In this document: piece after piece, positions 18,924 through 28,928 of the stretch | How positions within the stretch are numbered: position 1 is the stretch's first letter | Layout of the letters: every line of letters begins with the position of its first letter | Assembly (NCBI GenBank): GCA_002470645.1 | Contig: DKNE01000028.1 | Coordinates: forward strand, 1-41,700 | Direction: 5' to 3' | Origin: Patescibacteria group bacterium UBA7396 | GTDB taxonomy: Bacteria; Patescibacteriota; Gracilibacteria; BD1-5; UBA6164 | DNA length: 41,700 nt | Notes under the pieces: model-generated | Databases searched by the model: none | Told to the model about the DNA's origin: nothing | The model's input: only the letters and a program-made list of their open reading frames with translations | Program-made: the position numbers and the translations under genes

Positions 18924-21170
18924 GTGGCTAAGAAAAAAAACACTAAAAAAAATACCTCGAAAAATATCATGAGACCAGATACTAAAAATATCTTTATAGC
19001 ATGTCTTTTTATTGTATTTTGAGCTATTTCTATTTTTTCAGAACTTGATTCAACGGCTGGATTTTATGTTTATAAAGTATTAGAATTTTTATTTGGGTCA
19101 TACTATCAATTTATTTTTTCTCCTATTATTTTATTGTTAGGAGTATTTATTTTTGCAAAAGAATGATTTTGATTTAATAATTCAAGATTTTTTTGACTTA
19201 TTTTATATTTTTTATCATTGAATACTCTTATTTGATCAGTTCAAAAAAATTATGATTCTTTTTTTAATTTTCAAGTATGATTTGCTGGATTTTTTTGAGA
19301 AAATGCAGCTTTTATTTTTATGTTAATGATCTTTTTCTTTAGTTTATTTTTAATGTTCCGCATTAGTTATAAGAAAATTATAAAAAAAGTAATGTCATTT
19401 ACTCCTGAATTATCAACAATTAAAGGAAATATTTCTTTACCAAAATCAAAAGATGAAAAAGAAAATAATGAATGAAAAACACCAAAAGTAAAAAAAGAAC
19501 TAGAGCAAATTGAAAAAATGAAAAAAGAATTAGAAGAAGAACTTTTAAAAGTAAAAAAATCACACAAAGAACCAAAACAGCTTGATTTAGAAGATGCACC
19601 AAGAAAAATTTCTATTGAGAAAAAAGAAGAAAAATGATTTTTTTCAAAAGTTAAAGATGCTCTTTCTGATGAAAATAAACCCGAAAATACTTCTATAAAA
19701 ATAGAAAAAAAATCTTCTTTTGAAGAAAAAACTTTTGTTTCTCCAAAATATGACTCTTGGAAACTCCCAAATTTAAATTTGCTTGCTGATATAGGATGAG
19801 ATATACAAATAAATGAAAATGATATTTACCATAAGCAAGAAGAAATTGTTGATAAACTCGCTCAATTTAAAATTAATGTTAATATGACTGGGTATAGAGT
19901 TTGACCAACCGTAATTCAGTTTAGACTCAAACCTGAAGAATGAGTAAAACTCAATAAAATTGAAAACCTTAAAAAAGATTTAACTCTTGCTTTACATGCA
20001 AAATCAATCCGTATTCAAGCTCCAATTCCAGGTGAATGAGTGGTTTGAATTGAGGTTCCAAATGAAAATAGACAAGCGGTTTGATTAAAAGAAGTATTAT
20101 CAAGTAATATTTTTAATAATCAAAAACTTGATATTCCAATTGCTATTTGAAAAGATGTAAATGGAGATGTTATTGTTTGAGACCTGACAAAAATGCCACA
20201 CTTACTCGTAGCATGACAAACAGCATCTTGAAAATCAGTATGAATGAATGGTTTTATTATTTCTATGCTCTATAAATTTTCTCCAAGTGAGTTAAAAATG
20301 ATTTTAATTGACCCAAAAATGGTGGAACTTTCTATTTATAATGGAATTCCTCATTTATTAACTCCGGTAATAACAAATCCTGATAAAGCCTTAAATGCTC
20401 TCAAATGGGCAGTTGCTGAAATGCTCAGAAGATATGATTTAGCAAAAGCAGTAAATGCAAGAAATTTAAAAGAATATAACGGTAAAGTATCTCAAGAAGA
20501 AAAACTTCCTTATATAATTGTTATTGTTGATGAACTTGCTGATTTAATGATGAGTGGAAACAAAAAAGAAGTAGAAACTTCTATTGCACGTATAGCGCAA
20601 ATGGCAAGAGCAGTTTGAATGCATCTTATAGTTGCTACTCAAAGACCTTCAGTTGATGTTATTACGGGTCTTATTAAGGCAAATATTCCATCAAGAATTG
20701 CTTTTACAGTAGCTTCACAAATAGATTCAAGAACTGTTATAGATAGGGCTGGAGCAGAAGATTTACTTGGAAGATGAGATATGTTATATGCACCTACTTG
20801 AGTCTTAGAACCTGCAAGAGTACAATGAGTTCTTGTAGAAACTCGTGAAGTAGAAAACATTGTAAATGAACTGAAGCTTACGGTTGACCCAAATATGATA
20901 GACAATCTTTATGATGATACTATTGTAAATGGGAAATCAAATGTAGCCGGAAGTATTTTAGAAAATTATAATTGAGACCAAGAGGAAGACCCAGAATTGA
21001 TAGAAAAAGCTATAGCTATTGTAAAAGAATCTAAAAAATGATCTACTTCATTAATTCAAAGAAAATTATGACTTTGATACGCAAGAGCTGCGAAAGTATT
21101 AGATATTTTAGAGGAATTATGAGTAGTTGGCCCAGCAAATGGAAGTAAACCAAGAGAAGTATATGATTAA
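18924..21170 (+). CDS. ftsK: DNA translocase FtsK/SpoIIIE
   Basis: 748 residues, starting at GTG (VAKKKNTKKN); an internal ATG lies at 18969. Four hydrophobic segments in the first 150 residues anchor it at the septum. A charged linker is followed by the RecA-like motor: Walker A AGQTASGKSVGMN near residue 432 (three Gly are TGA), Walker B IIVIVDELADLM, and IAQMARAVGMHLIVATQRPS. The C-terminal winged-helix gamma domain is present (STSLIQRKLGLGYARAAKVL and following), which in other bacteria reads KOPS and activates XerD at dif. FtsK pumps chromosome ends through the septum. The gamma domain is of interest because a dif-like site lies at the ends of the element further right. Confidence 0.95.
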
Positions 21171-21202
21171 TAAGAAATAAATATTTTTATATTTATTTCT
21201 TA
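21171..21202 (+). terminator. Weak terminator after ftsK
   Basis: AAGAAATAAATA pairs with TATTTATTTCTT around an A/T loop. There are few GC pairs, so readthrough into the next gene is likely. Confidence 0.45.
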
Positions 21203-21225
21203 AATTTATTTATCTACTATTTTTT

Positions 21226-21918
21226 ATGCAAGAACAAATTGTGCAATTTTTTAAAGATATTCCAATTCCTGATTATGTAATCATTCTTGTATCGGTATGA
21301 TTTTTTATCATGTTTATTTTTGCTTGAATAGAAAAAATTTATAAAGCATATTTATGAATTATTTTATGATTATTTATTTTTACTACTATTAATTTAACTC
21401 TTAATTCTCTGAATAACAGTGATATATGAGTTAACTGGCTGAGGGATTTTTTCTTTAACCATAAAGAGGGAATTTGATTTTGGAGTATATTTTTTATTCC
21501 GCTTTTAGGAATATTATTACCATTAAACAAAAATATTTGATTTCGAGTTTCAAAAAATAAATGATTAAATTATTTTGTTATATTTTTATTTTGAGTTTTC
21601 TTTTTTACTTTTATAGTCAGCATTTTTTTATCTATCATCAATAATAAATTTTTATTTACTATGGATAATGATATTATTACAGAAGTAAATGAAAGCTCTT
21701 TTATAAAATTTTGATACGAATACTTTTCACCTTCTCATATATTTAATTTTTTACTTCAATATGATTATGTAATAAATCTTTGTGTTATTTTTTTTATATT
21801 TTATAAGATGACTATTTGAGGTATAGTTGACTTTATTTTTGCAAAATTTTTTCAAGCTCTTGGGAAAATGTTTGAAAAAAAAGCAAAAGAAGAAGAAAAT
21901 ACACAAGAAGCAAAGTAA
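21226..21918 (+). CDS. Unknown membrane protein, about five helices
   Basis: 230 residues starting MQEQIVQFFKDIPIPDYVII. Hydrophobic segments are visible at about residues 17-32, 41-58, 82-103, 113-135 and 178-197, ending in a charged tail (FEKKAKEEENTQEAK). Many TGA codons sit inside the helices. It lies between ftsK and a TPR protein on the same strand. It resembles CvpA-like or colicin-V-like membrane proteins only in general hydropathy. No family is recognised. Confidence 0.7.
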
Positions 21919-21979
21919 AAAATTTGAATTATTTTTTTTCTCTATATAATGTTTTAGATTTTAAATCTATTTGACACGC

Positions 21980-22795
21980 ATGTATTACAATTTAGTTTTG
22001 TTTCAACTTGAAGTAATTGTTTTTTTTCTCTCAATATTATATATATTGTACTTTTTATCATGAAAAATTTTCTGAATTTTTGTTTCTATAAAAAATATTC
22101 TTGGTATAGGAAAGGGGAGAAGTGATAAACCCATAACAAAAATTCAAATCTCAGAAGATAGAAATCTTCATGCAACTAATTACGTAACACAAAATTATCA
22201 AATATCAGTAGAAGATAGAAATAAAGTATCAGAACTTCTCAAAAAAATAAAAATCAATATATCAAAGTGAGAATATGATTTAGCAAAAAATATAATTGTC
22301 GAATGATTAACTATAGATAAATTTAACATAGAGCTCAATCTTGAACTTGCATGAATTTATATTTTAGAAAAAGAATATCATAAAGCAGAATATATTTATA
22401 AAGATTTACTTTTAGTGCATGAATGAGATTTTGAAGTACTCAAAAAACTTGCCTATGTACTTACTATGCAAGAAAAATATGATCTTGCCATAGAAATGTA
22501 CAAAAAATCAAATGAAATAAAATCAGATGATAATGAAGTTATAAATATGCTCGCGCATCTTTATTATTATAAATGAATGTATGTTGATGCTATTTCTTAC
22601 TTAAAATTATTTTTAAAAGATCATCCGAGAAATAGCGAAAATATCATTTTACTCTGAGCAAGTTATAGAAATATTGGAAAAATACTCGATGCAGTAAATA
22701 CATATAAAAGAGCACTTGAAATAGAGCCATATAATAATGAAGTAAAAAAAGAAATTGAAGAGTTAGAGTGATTAGAATATACTAGTAACGAGTAA
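21980..22795 (+). CDS. Membrane-anchored TPR protein
   Basis: 271 residues. One N-terminal membrane helix (MYYNLVLFQLEVIVFFLSIL) is followed by a cytoplasmic or periplasmic domain of tetratricopeptide repeats from about residue 115. Repeat-like units include AGIYILEKEYHKAEYIYKDL, LAYVLTMQEKYDLAIEMYKK and YRNIGKILDAVNTYKRALEI, the last with the canonical Y..G....A...Y..AL..P pattern. TPR proteins act as scaffolds. A terminator follows. The neighbours, FtsK and the replicative helicase DnaB, hint at a cell-cycle role, which is only inference. Confidence 0.82.
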
Positions 22796-22816
22796 AACTT
22801 TTTAACATTTTTTATT

Positions 22817-22853
22817 AACAAATTTTAAACCAAGAATTTAAAATTTGTTTTTA
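22817..22853 (+). terminator. Terminator after the TPR gene
   Basis: AACAAATTTTAAA, a seven-base loop and TTTAAAATTTGTT with a following T-rich run. Confidence 0.7.
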
Positions 22854-22906
22854 TTTTACCAAAAAATACATATAAATATTACAATAGTTTTTAATTTTAA
22901 AAAGTT

Positions 22907-24238
22907 ATGTTAAAAATTCCCCCACATAGTTTAGAGGCTGAACAATCAGTTTTATGAAGTTTACTTATTGATAAAGATTGATTTTTAATTATTTCTGACC
23001 TTCTCTCAAAAGATGACTTTTATGATGATAGAAATGCTAAAATTTATGAAACTATGCTTGAGCTTTATACAAAAAATAAGCCTATAGATATTATTACTGT
23101 AAAAGAAAGACTCGATGATAAAAAATTGCTCGATGATATGGGGGGAATAGCATATATTATAGAACTTACTGAAATCGTACCAACCAGTTCTAATATATTT
23201 GAATATGCCTCTATTGTAAAAAATAAATCTGTTAATAGAAAGCTTATTAAAGCGGGAAATGAGATTATTCTCAATGGGTATGATGAAGAAAAAAATATTA
23301 ATGAACTTTTAGAAAAATCAGAAAAATCACTTTTTGGAGTAACACAAGTTTTTATTAAAAATAAACTTGTACATATTTCAGATATTTTAGAGTCAAGATT
23401 TGAAGAATTTGCTGAAATTCATGAAAATCCAGATAGTGTAAAAGATCATAGACTCTATACTGGTTTTAAATCTCTTGATAATACTCTTTGAGGTTTAAAA
23501 TGAGGTGATATGGTTATTTTAGCAGCTCGTCCTTCGATGTGAAAGACTGCTTTTTCTCTTAATTTAGCGCAAAATATAGGATTTAATGGAAAAAATGTAG
23601 CTATTTTTTCTCTGGAAATGAGTAAAGAGCAGCTTACTGACCGTATGATAGCATCAAGTATTGGAATAAATTCTTGGAAATTAGCAAAAGGGGAGTTAGA
23701 AGATGAGGAATTTGCAAAATTGTGAGAAGCTATGGAGAAACTCAGTGCTGCAAATATTTATATAGATGATAGTGCGGGAGGAAATTTACTTGATTTAAAA
23801 TCAAAAGCCAGAAGACTCAAAATGGAAGCTGGTCTTGATTTAATCGTTATCGATTATTTACAACTCATGAGTAATGGAAATAGTCTCAATAGAGTTCAAG
23901 AAATATCTGAAATCTCAAGATGAATCAAATCTCTTGCCAGAGAATTAAATGTTCCTATAATTGCACTGAGTCAATTATCTCGTGCGGTAGAATCAAGAAC
24001 TGATAAAAAACCAATTCTTTCAGACTTAAGAGAGTCAGGGTCTATTGAACAAGATGCAGATATCGTAATGATGTTGTATAGAGAAGAATATTACGATGAA
24101 TTTACTGATAGAAAATGAGTAACTGACGTAGCTGTTAGAAAAAATAGAAATGGGCCTGTTTGAACTATTGAACTTATGTTTGATAGAACAAACCAAAGAT
24201 TTTTAGAAATGGAAACAAGTTTAAAAGAAGATTATTAA
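22907..24238 (+). CDS. dnaB: Replicative DNA helicase DnaB
   Basis: 443 residues; unwinds DNA ahead of the replication fork as a hexamer. The N-terminal DnaB_N domain starts MLKIPPHSLEAEQSVLGSLL. The RecA-like domain has Walker A ARPSMGKTAFS near residue 210 (the Gly before Lys is TGA), EMSKEQLTDRM, Walker B LDLIVIDYLQLMS, and the arginine-finger region ARELNVPIIALSQLSR followed by DLRESGSIEQDADIV. The TGA pair in NTLGGLKGGDM is at conserved Gly. The length is normal for the family. The next gene starts 4 bp after the stop. Confidence 0.96.
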
Positions 24239-24242
24239 AAGT

Positions 24243-24596
24243 ATGAAAAATAGATATAAGAAAAAATCAAAACATTATATTCGACATTTATTTAAAAAAA
24301 TATCTCAATCAAAAGGGTATAAATATATTATTAAGTGGCACTATATAATTAGGTTATTTTTAGGAATATTATTCATTATATATTGAATAATAGCTTTTAT
24401 AATTCCTTTTATTCCAGGTGCAATTTTTAGTATTATTTTAGGGGCTTTAATTATTTCTGGAAGAGTGCAATTTATAAAATCTAAATTTTTATATTTTATA
24501 AACTATTTAAGAATAAAAATATTTTTTTTAAAAATATATGAAAAATATAAAATATTAATTTATAAAAATAAACCCCATGGTAAACAGGGGAAATAA
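24243..24596 (+). CDS. Small membrane protein resembling the PGPGW family
   Basis: 117 residues, very basic at both ends. The hydrophobic core (about residues 46-75) contains IPFIPGAIFSIILGALIISG, similar to the putative transmembrane protein family named for its PGPGW motif, though the exact motif is not present. It starts 4 bp after dnaB and probably shares its transcript. The stop codon lies two bases before the left attachment palindrome of the phage element. The protein contains a CGA codon (IRHLF), one of the rare CGR codons here. Confidence 0.65.
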
Positions 24597-24597
24597 T

Positions 24598-24639
24598 ATA
24601 AAACCAGTAACACATTACATAATATATCCTATGGAAAAA
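24598..24639 (+). other. Left attachment site (attL), Xer/dif-like
   Basis: ACATTACATAA (24612-24622), core TATATC (24623-24628) and a degenerate arm CTATGGAAAAA (24629-24639). It shares 20 identical bases (24609-24628) and then one mismatch plus TATG with the right site at 35733. The outer flank 24598-24622 is the exact reverse complement of 35753-35777. The CATAA / TTATGT borders of the arms match bacterial dif sites. Confidence 0.75.
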
Positions 24640-24647
24640 CTACCATT

Positions 24648-24770
24648 GTAATAACAAAAGTACACATACGTATGACACTTGTTATTACTTTTTTTGTGTC
24701 CTTTTTTAACCTGGAAAGGGGAGAAAAATCCTTCCAGGTTTTATAAAAAAACGGGTATAGTAATACCCGT
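24648..24770. repeat. Cluster of three hairpins just inside attL
   Basis: Stem 1: GTAATAACAA (24648-24657) with TTGTTATTAC (24679-24688) plus T run, also a terminator. Stem 2: AACCTGGAA (24708-24716) with TTCCAGGTT (24732-24740). Stem 3: ACGGGTAT (24751-24758) with ATACCCGT (24763-24770). From here to the rep start at 24896 there is no gene. Such a hairpin-rich non-coding block is what one expects for strand origins or packaging signals of ssDNA phages. Confidence 0.65.
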
Positions 24771-24895
24771 GTAAAATCAACTAACTAAACCAGACTAAAT
24801 AGCTAACCGAAACCGAAAGGCAGGGCGTAGAGTTAACGACTACAACGACAAAATTAGCAAAAATTTAGTATTTATTTTATTGCCTTTTTTTACAA

Positions 24896-26248
24896 ATGCA
24901 ATCAATTCTAAAAAATACACTCTATTTCTGAATAGATAACCTTGAAATATATATAACCAAAGAGGAAATAAATTTTTTGAGTGATATAGTTCTAGAAATT
25001 GATGAGGATAATTCTCCCAGTTGATACATTGAGCTTTCAGATATTACTTTTCATTATAGCAAAATCTCTCCAAGAGGTTATGATTATGGATATAAATTTC
25101 TTATGATATGGAAAACCTATGATCAAGTGAAATGAATCAATAAAGATATTATTATAGATGCTTTTTCAATCAATTTCTTAAGAGAAAAAGAAACCAAATA
25201 CAAATATGATGAAAATGATAATCCTATAAAACAAGAATCTAATTCAATGGTTTTAGTTCTTTATTCTCAAATTTTTACTTTGTACAATCAAGGCAAATTT
25301 GACTTAGTCTCTTTTTTGAAACAAAATTTTTCTTTATACAAAAAAACGAGATACAGAAGACCCGATTTTTGTATAGATTTTAATCTCCCAAAACCGGAGA
25401 TAATGAAATTTTTGAGACTTAGAAAATATATTAAAAAGAAATATAACCACAAAACGGAAAAAGAGGAAATTATTTATACTCAAACAAAACGATGAAAAAT
25501 TATACCTAAAGTTGAGTATAGAAACTACTATACTGCTGTTAATCTTAAAAAAGATGGAGAATATGAAACATATTACACACGTAATATTTTGAGCGATGAA
25601 AATCGCCTTATGTTAACAAGAATTTACGATAAACTTTCCGATACTTTTAGAAAAAAGAAAGGATTTTTATTTACTCACTTGGATCATCCATTTGTTAATC
25701 GTGTGGAAGTAGAAATTCGTAAAGAATATGCCCAAACGATATGATATAATATATATGATTTACTTGAAAATGTTTCGGTTCAATGGAGTGTTTTCATTGA
25801 GTTTCTGAATAAGGATTTACAGCCAATGTATAGACTCTCTCAACTTGACTTGGAGTCCGTTCCTTTTATTCATACTATACCAGATTATGAAAAAATAGAA
25901 TATTCAAGAATAGAAACAAGAGAGTATGATCTCTCTGAAAATTTTCAAAAACTCGGATTTATTCCAAAAAATTACATGGATCATGCAAACGGTTATGCCA
26001 AAAATATACTAGACCAAACAGGTTATGATGGGTTTACACAGTTTATCCTTGGCAATTACTTTGATGATGAGAACAAAATCGTAAGGGATAGAGAATGAAT
26101 TCCAAAGTATACTTGCTTTCGCAAACCAGATGTACTACTTGGGTTTCTCATCCAGTACTTAAGGCAAAGGTTGGACTTTCCGCAACAAAGGTTGAATACT
26201 ATATTACGTAGGTATATTAGCATACCTAAATTACAACTTAAAAAATAA
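24896..26248 (+). CDS. Phage replication initiation protein, rolling-circle type
   Basis: 450 residues, the longest early gene of the element. It starts MQSILKNTLYFGIDNLEIYI. Features recalling the replication initiation factor family (Rep_trans; CTX phage RstA, plasmid Reps) are RRPDFCIDFNLPKPEIMKFL at about residue 150 and FVNRVEVEIRKEYAQTIGYN near residue 265, followed by a Tyr-rich region that could hold the nicking tyrosine. It has no membrane segment. It is preceded by the hairpin cluster and followed after 2 bp by a 60-residue gene. Its role would be to nick the plus origin. The family assignment is by motif likeness only. Confidence 0.65.
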
Positions 26249-26250
26249 GC

Positions 26251-26433
26251 ATGTTTGAAAAGTCCGTGTCTGTACCATTCGGAATAATTAGAGATAACAT
26301 TCCATATTTACCATGATATGAACACTTTACACATATGCACTTTGGGGACGATAACGATACCATATATTACTGAACCGTGTTAGTTGAAGACCTTTTTTCT
26401 TATAAATTAAAAAAAAGAAAATCTAAAAAATAA
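26251..26433 (+). CDS. Small phage protein of 60 residues
   Basis: Starts MFEKSVSVPFGIIRDNIPYL and ends in a very basic tail (KLKKRKSKK). The ATG follows the rep stop by 2 bp (TAAGCATG), so the two genes are probably co-translated. The middle is acidic (FGDDNDTIYYG). Two TGA codons are present. Its place after Rep and its basic tail would fit an accessory nucleic-acid-binding protein, but I recognise no family. Confidence 0.6.
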
Positions 26434-26732
26434 TACAAAAAAACAGTGTATTTATAACATAAATTACTATTCTAACCAGCATTTCCCTTTGTGTGAAAAT
26501 TGGAACTTCCGAAGTAGTAGGAATAACCGAAGCTTTAGACAATTTTTACATAAAGCAACGACCGTAGGGAGTTTTAAAAAACTATTAGAAAAAAGCGAAG
26601 CATAAAAAGTAACGACAACTCTAAAAAAAGTAAAACGGAGTAGATAAAAGCAAAAAAATATAAAAAAACTACTACTCTATATCCCCCTACTAGGGGGCTT
26701 AATGGGGGTTAATATTTGTTAAAAAAAACTAT
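26434..26732. other. Non-coding phage region with G/C hairpin
   Basis: No convincing gene is visible. CCCCC (26683-26687) and GGGGG (26693-26697) form a strong hairpin around TACTA, and a second run GGGGG follows at 26704-26708. In DNA this poor in G and C the block stands out, and it may be an origin or a packaging or regulatory hairpin. A short GTG frame from 26493 gives only 24 residues before TAG. Confidence 0.45.
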
Positions 26733-26876
26733 ATGTCACTATATGAAAAATTCTTCAAAAATAAAACCAAAGAAGAAAAAAAGAAACTTCAAAAATGAAT
26801 TTTCTACAAAGCACAAACTTATTTGATGCAAACGAAACCCTTGTCCGACCGGACACAATTACCACTAAAAAAATAA
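26733..26876 (+). CDS. Small basic phage protein of 47 residues
   Basis: Starts MSLYEKFFKNKTKEEKKKLQ and ends RTQLPLKK. Lysine-rich, no membrane segment, one TGA codon (QKGIF). It contains a rare CGG codon (LSDRTQ). Its stop is separated by one base from the ATG of the next tiny gene. Function unknown. Confidence 0.5.
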
Positions 26877-26877
26877 T

Positions 26878-26976
26878 ATGTTTACAGCTATTATTATCTC
26901 TCTAGGAGTAACAAGTATTTTGTATCTTTTGAACAAAAAACCACTCCCCCAACACTTCCCCCAATGACGTAAGTAA
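26878..26976 (+). CDS. Tiny membrane peptide of 32 residues
   Basis: MFTAIIISLGVTSILYLLNK then a polar, proline-rich tail ending PQGRK. One hydrophobic helix at residues 2-18. It follows the 47-residue gene by one base. Filamentous phages encode coat and assembly peptides of this size, but such a short frame could be chance. Confidence 0.4.
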
Positions 26977-27129
26977 AAAATTGTAAAAATAGAAAAATCG
27001 CTTAAAACCTAGCCTCCCAATATTTTCCCAAAAATGGGAAAGCCCGAAAACTCTATTTTCCCACACATCTCCCAAAGAGGGAAGTACCACGAAAATAAAA
27101 ACAAAAACATAATTTTATATTTTAATTTT
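26977..27129. other. Short phage spacer with hairpins
   Basis: TTTCCCA (27024-27030) with TGGGAAA (27035-27041) forms a perfect hairpin, and CTCCC/GGGAG-like arms lie at about 27066-27082. A frame open from an ATG at 27034 continues into the next gene, so part of this could be coding. Confidence 0.4.
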
Positions 27130-27267
27130 ATGTTTATGTATACCATAACTTTCTGAATACAAGATATAGTCGTTCTGATACTTATATTTACGATATTCTA
27201 TCTATGTATTGCATTCTATTACTATGCAAAATGAGTGAAAGAAAACAAATCACTCTTTATGAAATAA
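27130..27267 (+). CDS. Small single-helix phage membrane protein
   Basis: 45 residues, MFMYTITFGIQDIVVLILIF and on to FYYYAKGVKENKSLFMK. One strong hydrophobic helix at about residues 10-30 is followed by a basic tail, the layout of small inner-membrane assembly or coat peptides. Two TGA codons. An in-frame ATG at 27034 would add 32 polar residues. Confidence 0.5.
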
Positions 27268-27291
27268 TTTACAACTAAAACAAAAACAAAT

Positions 27292-27870
27292 ATGAAAACA
27301 ATATTAAAAAAAGAGCAAGTAGCTCTCTACATTTTCGAAAATAATATTCAAGACTTAGACAAAATAGATTTCTTGAAAAAAAACTTAGAAAAAGAATTAT
27401 ATGTAAAGTCTGTTGATGATATCAATATGACTATAACGGTCTCAGAGTATGAAAACTCTAAATCTCTTACCTTTCCAGCTTCTTTATTTCTCCAAGATAT
27501 ACAACAAGAAGAGGAGGAAACACCTATAGAAAATGATATCGTTATTCATGAAACTATATTTTCAAAATTTATACAAAATATAAATGCTGAAAAAATTATT
27601 ATATGAATATTAACTATTTTTAGCATATTACTTTTACTCTTTTCAACATATAACAAAAATCTAACTGCCGATATTACTACTCCTCCAGTTATACTATCTG
27701 AATCAGATATATTAACCGAAAAAAGTATTAATAACACAAAAACCATTTCTCAGGAATTCCAAGAACAAAAAAGACTTCGTGATTTACTTAATGAGTCTAT
27801 TACGAAAGTAAAAACTCTTGAAAAAGAAAACCAAGAAATCCGTAATACTTTAATTCATAAAGCACAATAA
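27292..27870 (+). CDS. Phage membrane protein with central helix and coiled tail
   Basis: 192 residues. A polar N-terminal domain of about 100 residues starts MKTILKKEQVALYIFENNIQ, is acidic near residue 80 (QQEEEETPIEN), and is followed by one membrane helix at about 103-120 that begins with a TGA Gly (KIIIGILTIFSILLLLF). The outer part has a predicted coiled coil (ESITKVKTLEKENQEIRNTL). An N-in/C-out bitopic layout is likely. No family is recognised. It starts a run of small membrane-protein genes with gaps of 1-3 bases. Confidence 0.65.
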
Positions 27871-27872
27871 TT

Positions 27873-28082
27873 ATGCAATTACTTAATATGTTTGTTTGAA
27901 CTATTTTAATAATAGTATCATCAATTTTTTATATATCTACCAGTATATTTTTATATATTAAATATTTTAATGATTGGAATTTAATAGAAAAAATTTTTTA
28001 TATATCAAAATTATTTTTTATTTTATCAATATGATGATTTTTTTATAATTTACTTTTCTTTTATATCTATTATATTAAATAA
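27873..28082 (+). CDS. Small two-helix phage membrane protein
   Basis: 69 residues, MQLLNMFVGTILIIVSSIFY at the start and FFYIYYIK at the end. Two hydrophobic segments (about 5-28 and 45-66) are separated by a short charged turn (KYFNDWNLIEK). It begins 2 bp after the preceding stop. Three TGA codons. Function unknown. Confidence 0.55.
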
Positions 28083-28084
28083 TT

Positions 28085-28246
28085 ATGATCAATTTTTGAA
28101 AATATATGTTTATTAAAACTGAATTTTTAGAAAATATTGAAATAAAAAGAAGAAACTCAAAAATAGATTGATTTCTGTATTGATTTCTAACTGGTTGGAC
28201 AATAGCTATTGTCTACTTTTCTATTTTAAATTATTTATATTTATAA
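28085..28246 (+). CDS. Small single-helix phage membrane protein
   Basis: 53 residues starting MINFGKYMFIKTEFLENIEI. A basic stretch (IKRRNSKID) precedes a C-terminal hydrophobic helix (LYGFLTGWTIAIVYFSIL). It begins 2 bp after the preceding stop, again part of the tightly packed block. Function unknown. Confidence 0.5.
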
Positions 28247-28247
28247 C

Positions 28248-28508
28248 ATGAACCCAAAATTTAAAGATTTTTTAAAATCTCCAGAATTCCAAGACTCTTT
28301 ACGTCTTCTAATAGAATTTTTAGTTTTCGTTTTTTGACTCGCATTATTTTTACCAATTCTTTGAGTAAATTTATCTTATCATGAGTTATTTGCACTTTTT
28401 GCTATATATAAAATACTTTTATCTATATTCTATTCTTCTGATCCATATTATTATGATGAAGATTATAAAGAAAAATTTACTTCTTTAAAAAAAGAAAATG
28501 AACTATAA
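28248..28508 (+). CDS. Small two-helix phage membrane protein
   Basis: 86 residues. A polar start (MNPKFKDFLKSPEFQDSLRL) is followed by a hydrophobic region in two parts (about 21-41 and 45-61), then an acidic tail with DPYYYDEDYKEK. The last codons are shared with the tandem duplication that follows. It begins 1 bp after the preceding stop. Confidence 0.6.
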
Positions 28509-28701
28509 ACTTCGCAAAGCTAAACATCTTTGAATAAATCCTCCAGGATTAAAAAATACTCCCTCAAAAGGGAAGAGACTTAAAAACAGAAAAAAAAGAA
28601 AATGAACTATAAACTTCGCAAAGCTAAACATCTTTGAATAAATCCTCCAGGATTAAAAAATACTCCCTCAAAAGGGAAGAGACTTAAAAACAGAAAAAAA
28701 A
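28494..28701 (+). repeat. Tandem duplication, period 104 bp
   Basis: The block from 28494 is repeated from 28598 with what looks like full identity through the run of A near 28597/28701. Each copy carries the start of the same small basic gene. Since 104 is not a multiple of three, the first copy reads out of frame into the second. Perfect identity points to a recent event. Confidence 0.85.
28498..28641 (+). CDS. Basic phage peptide, first copy with altered tail
   Basis: 47 residues. It shares MNYKLRKAKHLGINPPGLKN with the second copy and then, after RLKNRKKRKG, runs out of frame into the duplicated unit and ends TINFAKLNIFE. Its ATG overlaps the end of the preceding gene. The strongly basic composition suggests nucleic-acid binding. 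This copy may be a by-product of the duplication. Confidence 0.45.
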
Positions 28702-28718
28702 GAAAAAATAATTTATAA
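28602..28718 (+). CDS. Basic phage peptide, second (probably original) copy
   Basis: 38 residues, about 40% Lys and Arg, ending LKNRKKRKNNL. It has no hydrophobic helix. The C-terminus is not disturbed by the duplication, so this is probably the native form. A DNA-binding or condensing role is suggested only by charge. Confidence 0.5.
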
Positions 28719-28733
28719 TTTAATTTAAAATTT

Positions 28734-28906
28734 ATGATTAAAAAATATACTCAGGAAGAATATGATGATAAAGTGCTTTCTACCTTTTTTCATTCATTTC
28801 TGTTTTTAAGTTATCTCTTTTAGTTTTATATTCTTCATTATTTAAAAATTTTGAAGAAGAATTGAAAAAAAATTTAAAAGAACTTGAAAAAAACTTGCAA
28901 AAATAA
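28734..28906 (+). pseudogene. Small phage ORF with probable frameshift
   Basis: MIKKYTQEEYDDKVLSTFFH from 28734 stops at TAG (28821-28823). A different frame over the second half reads LSLLVLYSSLFKNFEEE and LKKNLKELEKNLQK to TAA at 28906. Joined, they would make a small protein with one helix and a coiled tail. The shift would lie near the T-runs at 28785-28806. Either half could also be chance. Confidence 0.35.
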
Positions 28907-28928
28907 AATAATATACTAAACTTTAAAC

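Noticed and set aside
26493..26567. GTG frame of 24 codons (MKIGTSEVVGITEALDNF...)
   Set aside because: It ends at TAG soon after, and the more coding-like continuation is in another frame. Too short to support.
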